This document shows positions 59,835 to 64,000 of a stretch of DNA of 64,000 bases, in pieces. The notes beneath the pieces were generated by a model that ran no database searches, was not told the origin of the DNA, and saw only the letters and a list, made by a program, of their open reading frames with translations. Within the stretch, counting starts at the first letter, position 1. Each line of letters opens with the position of its first letter. The DNA comes from an uncultured Oscillospiraceae bacterium. GTDB taxonomy: Bacteria > Bacillota > Clostridia > Oscillospirales > Acutalibacteraceae. Location: contig URQB01000006.1 in the NCBI GenBank assembly GCA_900549825.1, positions 1-64,000 on the forward strand, given 5' to 3'. Position numbers and translations under genes: made by a program.

Positions 59835-60050
59835 ATGAATTTTTCAGAGCGTTTGCAAATGATTCGGAAAAAGAAAGGAATGACGCAAGTCATAGTAGCC
59901 AAAAAGGTTCATATAACCGAACGGCAATACCAGCGATACGAGGCGGGAGATAATGAACCAACCCTCTCTGTTCTCCTTCGTCTTGCAGACTTATTCGACG
60001 TATCCCTCGACTACCTCGCCGGGCGCAGCGACGCGCCGGAAAGCCGGTAA
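59835..60050 (+). CDS. Xre-family HTH repressor
   Basis: 71 aa, a bare helix-turn-helix domain: MNFSERLQMIRKKKGMTQVIVAKKVHITERQYQRYEAGDNEPTLSVLLRLADLFDVSLDYLAGRSD. ATG 59835 behind GGAG. An upstream frame extension crosses the operators and is not coding. Likely binds the two palindromes at 59,751 and 59,786 and controls itself and the DUF6809 gene. Confidence 0.88.
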   Translation: MNFSERLQMIRKKKGMTQVIVAKKVHITERQYQRYEAGDNEPTLSVLLRLADLFDVSLDYLAGRSDAPESR

Positions 60051-60081
60051 ACCAGCTTATTTCTCCGAAAGGGGCCGTACG

Positions 60082-60792
60082 ATGCAAAAATTACTCGGCC
60101 AGATGCGATGCGCAATCGACCGCTATCATATGATTGAAGAAGGGGACCGGATCGCCGTGGGCGTTTCCGGCGGGAAGGACAGCGTCGCCCTCCTCGCAGG
60201 GATGAGCGCCCTGCGCCGCTTTTATCCGGCGCGATTCGAGCTTGTGGCCGTCACGCTCGACCCCTGCTTCGGCGGAATCGAAACGGACGATTCCCCCATT
60301 GAACAGCTTTGCAAAGAACTCGAAATCGAATACCGCCTGCGGCGCACGGAGCTCGGCACGATCATCTTTGAAACGCGCAAGGAAAAAAATCCGTGCAGCC
60401 TGTGCGCCCGAATGCGGCGCGGCATGCTGCACGATGAGGCAAAGGCCGCCGGGTGCAACAAAATCGCCCTCGGCCATCATATGGATGACGCGGCGGAAAC
60501 GCTGATGATGAACCTGCTCGGCGGCGGGGTGGTCGAGTGCTTTTCCCCCGTTTCATACCTTTCGCGCAAGGATTTAACGATGATCCGCCCGCTCATCTTC
60601 AGCCGGGAGCGGGAAATCGCCTCTCTCGTGGAACGCAAACAGCTTCCGGTTGTCAAAAGCCGATGCCCGGCGGACGGCGCGACGCACCGCCAGCGCGTCA
60701 AAGAGCTCCTCGATACTTTGGAGCCGGAATATGCGCCGCTGCGGGAAAAGCTCGCAGGAGCCTTGCAGCGCGGCGGGATCAGCGGATGGTAA
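60082..60792 (+). CDS. TtcA/TilS-type PP-loop ATPase, tRNA thiolation-like
   Basis: 236 aa from ATG 60082 (AAGGGG seven bases before). PP-loop VSGGKDSVALLAG (about residues 29-41), NPCSLCARMRRG with CxxC (about 111-122, TtcA-like cluster or thiol site) and the LGHHMDDAAETLMMNLL block (about 135-151). Family members thiolate C32 of tRNA or do related sulfur chemistry. An open frame upstream to 59,953 overlaps the Xre gene in another frame and is not used. Confidence 0.85.
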   Translation: MQKLLGQMRCAIDRYHMIEEGDRIAVGVSGGKDSVALLAGMSALRRFYPARFELVAVTLDPCFGGIETDDSPIEQLCKELEIEYRLRRTELGTIIFETRKEKNPCSLCARMRRGMLHDEAKAAGCNKIALGHHMDDAAETLMMNLLGGGVVECFSPVSYLSRKDLTMIRPLIFSREREIASLVERKQLPVVKSRCPADGATHRQRVKELLDTLEPEYAPLREKLAGALQRGGISGW

Positions 60793-60873
60793 GGCAAGCC
60801 GAAATATTTGTGTTTCTGAACGGCCCGAAACCGTTTCTTTTCGGCAAATAGCTGCCCGATTCGCTCAAACCGG

Positions 60874-60902
60874 TTGAATTTCTGTTCAGTGCATGCTATG
60901 AT
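60874..60902 (+). promoter_or_regulatory. Promoter of the zinc-ribbon membrane protein gene
   Basis: TTGAAT, 17-bp spacer, TATGAT; AAAGGAG ribosome site follows before ATG 60,963. Confidence 0.65.
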
Positions 60903-60962
60903 ACAGACAGAGGGATATCATTGAGCAATCAATAATATTGAAAAGTAAAAAGGAGCGTTTCT

Positions 60963-61424
60963 ATGTATTGCAGAAATTGCGGTGCCCCTTTGGCAGACAA
61001 TGCTGTTGTCTGCTCGCGGTGCGGCGTTACCGTTACCCCGCCCGCGCCGCCTTCCGGTGCGCAGCCGCCTTATCAAAACCAGCAGTTTCCGTATCAGAAT
61101 CAATATGATAACTATGGCTACGGTCAACAGCCGTATGATCAGCAGCAGGATCGTCCCAGCGCCGGCTACAACGCGCTCGCCTTTTTCTTCCCCATTGTCG
61201 GCCTGATCCTCTACCTTGTCTGGAAAGATCAAAAACCGTGCTGCGCACATTCCATCGGCAAATGGGCGCTGATCGGCTTTATCGCAGGCACTGTGCTTAC
61301 GATCGTCTGGATCGTGCTTTCCATTTTATTGTTCAGCGTGGCCTCGCCGTCGTATTACGATTTTGGAGATCACAGTGATTTCGGCTACGGCCTTTCCATC
61401 CTGCTTCACATACTGTCGCATTGA
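60963..61424 (+). CDS. Zinc-ribbon membrane protein
   Basis: 153 aa. The N-terminal zinc ribbon CRNC-x12-CSRC (residues 3-21) is followed by a Gln/Tyr/Pro-rich linker (PYQNQQFPYQNQYDNYGYGQQPYDQQQ). Two membrane helices follow (ALAFFFPIVGLILYLVW and WALIGFIAGTVLTIVWIVLSILLF). A common Firmicutes architecture without known function. Single gene with its own promoter and terminator. Confidence 0.8.
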   Translation: MYCRNCGAPLADNAVVCSRCGVTVTPPAPPSGAQPPYQNQQFPYQNQYDNYGYGQQPYDQQQDRPSAGYNALAFFFPIVGLILYLVWKDQKPCCAHSIGKWALIGFIAGTVLTIVWIVLSILLFSVASPSYYDFGDHSDFGYGLSILLHILSH

Positions 61425-61435
61425 TTAATCACGAA

Positions 61436-61472
61436 GGCCGCCGGAGACGAAGTGTCTCCGGCGGCTTTTTTC
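61436..61472 (+). terminator. Intrinsic terminator after the zinc-ribbon gene
   Basis: GCCGCCGGAGAC / GTCTCCGGCGGC stem with GAAGT loop and TTTTTT. Confidence 0.88.
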
Positions 61473-61487
61473 GACTTCTGCCCTGAT

Positions 61488-62426
61488 TTATTCGTCACGC
61501 TGAAACAGCTCTGTGGAAAGATACCGCTCTCCCGTATCCGGCAGGAGGACGACAATCGTCTTCCCCGCGTTTTCCGGCCGTCTGGCAAGCACCTCTGCGG
61601 CATGCAGCGCCGCACCCGAAGAAATACCCACGAGCAGGCCCTCCGTCCTGGAAGCCAGGCGGGAGGCCGCGAAGGCATCGTCGTTTTCCACTGGAATGAT
61701 CTCATCATAGATTTCCGTATTGAGTACCTTCGGTACAAATCCCGCTCCAATCCCCTGGATTTTATGGGGGCCCGGCTTCCCACCGGAGAGGACCGGAGAG
61801 GCGGCCGGCTCCACCGCAATCACACGCGTAGAGGGATCGTGTGCTTTCAGCACCTCCCCGACACCCGTAATCGTGCCGCCTGTACCGATGGCAGAAACAA
61901 AAAAATCCACCTTTCCGTCCATATCGCGCAGGATTTCCTGCGCGGTGGTGCGTCTGTGCGCCCCGGCGTTGGCGGGGTTAACGAACTGGCCGGGAATATA
62001 GGAGTCTGGATGCTCCGCCTTGAGCTCATTCGCCTTGTCGATCGCACCCTGCATCCCCTTCGCGGCGGGCGTCAGCACCAGCTCCGCGCCCAGCGCCTTC
62101 AGCAGGCTCCTGCGCTCCTGGCTCATGCTCTCGGGCATGGTCAAAATCAACCGGTAACCCTTGATCGCAGCCACATAGGCGAGGCCAATACCCGTGTTGC
62201 CGCTCGTCGGCTCGATGATCAGGGTATCCTTGCTGATCAGGCCCTTCTCTTCCGCGTCCGCGATCAGTGCATAGCCTATGCGGTCCTTCACACTGCCCAG
62301 CGGGTTGAAGCTCTCCACCTTCGCAAGGATGCGGGCGTTGAGCTTCTCCTCGCGCGCAAAGCGGTCCAACTGCACAAGCGGCGTGTTGCCAATCAGTTCA
62401 AGCAGGTTCTTTGCAATCTTTGCCAT
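61488..62426 (-). CDS. cysK: Cysteine synthase A (O-acetylserine sulfhydrylase)
   Basis: 312 aa. The PLP Lys is in SFNPLGSVKDRIGY (about residues 39-52). EPTSGNTGIGLAYVAA (about 70-85) binds substrate, and GTGGTITGVGEVLK (about 177-190) holds the PLP phosphate. Makes cysteine from O-acetylserine and sulfide. It follows nifU and nifS by short gaps, so cysteine supply and cysteine desulfuration are in one operon. Confidence 0.96.
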   Translation of the reverse strand: MAKIAKNLLELIGNTPLVQLDRFAREEKLNARILAKVESFNPLGSVKDRIGYALIADAEEKGLISKDTLIIEPTSGNTGIGLAYVAAIKGYRLILTMPESMSQERRSLLKALGAELVLTPAAKGMQGAIDKANELKAEHPDSYIPGQFVNPANAGAHRRTTAQEILRDMDGKVDFFVSAIGTGGTITGVGEVLKAHDPSTRVIAVEPAASPVLSGGKPGPHKIQGIGAGFVPKVLNTEIYDEIIPVENDDAFAASRLASRTEGLLVGISSGAALHAAEVLARRPENAGKTIVVLLPDTGERYLSTELFQRDE

Positions 62427-62449
62427 ACCAAAATCACCCTTTCTAAATG

Positions 62450-62887
62450 TTAGCCAATGTGGCAGGCCTCATGTTCCTCCGGATCCTCCAGCTTGCCGAC
62501 GATCGGCTCCGGATCGATCCCCTGCCTTCTATAATAATCCGCAATCGCGGCCTTGATCGCCTGCTCCGCCAAAACGGAACAGTGGATTTTAACAGCCGGG
62601 AGGCCGTCGAGCGCCTCAACGACTGCCTTGTTGGAAAGCTTCAGCGCGTCCTCCAGGGGCTGGCCCTTAATCATATCCGTGGCAATGGAACTGGTCGCAA
62701 TGGCGGAGGCGCAGCCGTAAGTATTGAATTTTACGTCCTCAATGACGCCGTTTTCCACCTTCAGGTACATTTTCATGATATCGCCGCATTTCGCGTTGCC
62801 GACCTCGCCGACGCCATTGGCATCCTCCAGCTTGCCGACATTGTGCGGATGCGTGAAATGCTCGATGACTTTCTCGCTGTATTGCAT
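62450..62887 (-). CDS. nifU: Fe-S cluster scaffold NifU/IscU-type
   Basis: 145 aa from ATG 62887 (MQYSEKVIEHFTHPHNVGKLED). Three cluster-binding Cys: GNAKCGDIMKM (about residue 35), NTYGCASAIATSS (about 61) and KIHCSVLAEQA (about 104). Length fits a single-domain scaffold with a short tail (DPEPIVGKLEDPEEHEACHIG). Works with the adjacent cysteine desulfurase. Confidence 0.94.
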   Translation of the reverse strand: MQYSEKVIEHFTHPHNVGKLEDANGVGEVGNAKCGDIMKMYLKVENGVIEDVKFNTYGCASAIATSSIATDMIKGQPLEDALKLSNKAVVEALDGLPAVKIHCSVLAEQAIKAAIADYYRRQGIDPEPIVGKLEDPEEHEACHIG

Positions 62888-62912
62888 CGGAATAACCGTC
62901 CTTCCTGAAAAA

Positions 62913-64000
62913 TCAATGGGTTGCTTCTTCTTTCTGGATGCGCTCCCAGAGCGGGGACATCTCGCGCAGCCGGTCAATAATCGGCGGGAGCTTCTCTAAA
63001 ATGTAGTCTACATCCTCGATTGTATTCTTTTCGTCAAGCGTCAGCCGCAGGGAGCCATGCGCAATTTCGTGCGGCAGGCCGATCGAGAGCAGCACATGGC
63101 TTGGGTCAAGGGAGCCGGAGGTACAGGCTGAGCCGGAGGAAGCGCTGATGCCCTGAAAATTGAGCAGAAGCAGCAGGCTTTCCCCCTCCACACCCTCAAA
63201 ACAGAAGCTCGCGTTTCCCGGCAGGCGGCGCTCCCGGTCGCCGTTTAGGCGGGAGCGTTCGATCCGCAGCGCGCCGTCGATGAGCCGGTCGCGTAGGGAG
63301 GCAACATAGCGCATGCGCGCCGCCATCCCCTCCCGCATCAGGGAGGCCGCCTTCCCGAGCGCCACGATTCCGGCTACGTTTTCCGTCCCGGCGCGGCGGC
63401 CGCGCTCCTGCGCACCTCCGTCGATGAGATTGGGGAATCGCAGCCCCTTGCGGCAGTACAGCGCGCCTACGCCCTTGGGCGCGTGGAGCTTATGCCCGGA
63501 GAGGGAGAGCAGACCGATCTGTTCTGCCTTCACGTCAACCGGCACGTGCCCCACCGCCTGAACGGCATCCGTGTGGAACAATATACCACGTTCTCTGCAT
63601 AACGCGCCGATTTCGGCAACCGGCTGGATCGTACCGATCTCATTGTTTGCATACATAATGGTCACAAGCGCGGTGTCGTCCCGCAGTGCGGCGGCAACCT
63701 CCTCCACGCGTACAATCCCGTTTTCATGCACGTCGAGGAAGGTCGCTTCAAAGCCTTCCCTTTGGAGCCGCTCCACCGTGTGCAGCACGGCATGGTGCTC
63801 AAACTTCGTCGTGACGATATGGCGCTTTCCCTTTTTCGCCTGCATCTCTGCCGCTCCCCGGATCGCCCAGTTATCCGCTTCCGAGCCGCCGGAAGTAAAG
63901 AAGATTTCTTCCGGCTGCGCACCCAGCAGCGCGGCGACCTGGCCGCGCGCGGCTTCCACGGCATTGTGCGCCGTCTGCCCCAGTGTATAAAGGCTGGAGG
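62913..64000 (-). CDS. nifS: Cysteine desulfurase NifS/IscS-type, 5' end outside window
   Basis: About 362 residues visible; the frame is open to the window edge (SSLYTLGQTAHNAVEAARGQV is the expected segment about 28 residues from the start). SGGSEADNWAIRG, the PLP Lys in LSLSGHKLHAPKGVGALY, and the mobile-loop catalytic Cys in ASSGSACTSGSLDPSHVL identify it. Supplies sulfur to NifU. Followed by nifU and cysK. Confidence 0.95.
   Translation of the reverse strand, partial: SSLYTLGQTAHNAVEAARGQVAALLGAQPEEIFFTSGGSEADNWAIRGAAEMQAKKGKRHIVTTKFEHHAVLHTVERLQREGFEATFLDVHENGIVRVEEVAAALRDDTALVTIMYANNEIGTIQPVAEIGALCRERGILFHTDAVQAVGHVPVDVKAEQIGLLSLSGHKLHAPKGVGALYCRKGLRFPNLIDGGAQERGRRAGTENVAGIVALGKAASLMREGMAARMRYVASLRDRLIDGALRIERSRLNGDRERRLPGNASFCFEGVEGESLLLLLNFQGISASSGSACTSGSLDPSHVLLSIGLPHEIAHGSLRLTLDEKNTIEDVDYILEKLPPIIDRLREMSPLWERIQKEEATH

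Overview
The window is two unrelated bacterial genome pieces joined at about position 14,563-14,604. Positions 1 to about 14,580 are a very GC-rich betaproteobacterial segment, probably Burkholderiales/Sutterellaceae-like. It has the recJ-prfB-lysS order, a Gram-negative porin, a DcuC-type dicarboxylate carrier and an iscX-fdx-hscA-hscB cluster. From there to 64,000 the sequence is a lower-GC Bacillota (Clostridia) chromosome. It has Firmicutes-type L27 with its Prp protease, GatCAB next to aspS, a ZTP riboswitch on pflB, LexA boxes of the Gram-positive type and consensus sigma-A promoters. At the join the 3' end of hscB (minus strand) runs into the middle of recG (plus strand). Both genes are truncated there, and about 40 bp can be read as either protein. 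An assembly chimera is the best explanation; the taxonomic names are inferred from gene content only.

Left piece: recJ, prfB (with the programmed +1 frameshift), lysS coupled to a Nudix hydrolase; convergent to these a secreted SGNH hydrolase and a porin; then a LysR regulator divergent from an argininosuccinate-lyase-like enzyme and a DcuC transporter, probably one C4-dicarboxylate unit; then the Isc chaperone cluster.

Right piece: the recG tail is followed by the most unusual locus of the window, four tandem ~337-bp modules (15,830-17,165). Each encodes on the minus strand a 21-residue hydrophobic peptide with a perfect promoter, a strong Shine-Dalgarno site and a hairpin able to hide that site. 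Each also has a convergent plus-strand promoter making a ~90-nt RNA whose intrinsic terminator overlaps the end of the peptide gene. This looks like a quadruplicated type I toxin-antitoxin family. After it come a ribbon-helix-helix protein and a PadR regulator, then a long run of minus-strand housekeeping genes: rpsO-pnp; HAD phosphatase with a coupled 52-aa membrane peptide; the rimP-nusA-ylxR-ylxQ-infB-rbfA-nrnA-truB-ribF operon; gatCAB and aspS; pflB-pflA behind a ZTP riboswitch; rlmH and walJ; murA; rplU-prp-rpmA; lgt-folD; a pair of M16 peptidases; and a 2448-residue cyclic beta-1,2-glucan-synthase-like protein.

The right end has a DUF6809 gene divergent from an Xre repressor with paired palindromic operators, a TtcA-like ATPase, a zinc-ribbon membrane protein, and cysK-nifU-nifS (nifS cut by the window edge). 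Two short loci, at 37,745-38,157 and 45,890-46,433, carry a LexA-type box beside a consensus promoter and are likely SOS-controlled. One encodes a small membrane protein; the other a 51-aa remnant of a DUF4417 protein followed by a cysteine-rich protein.
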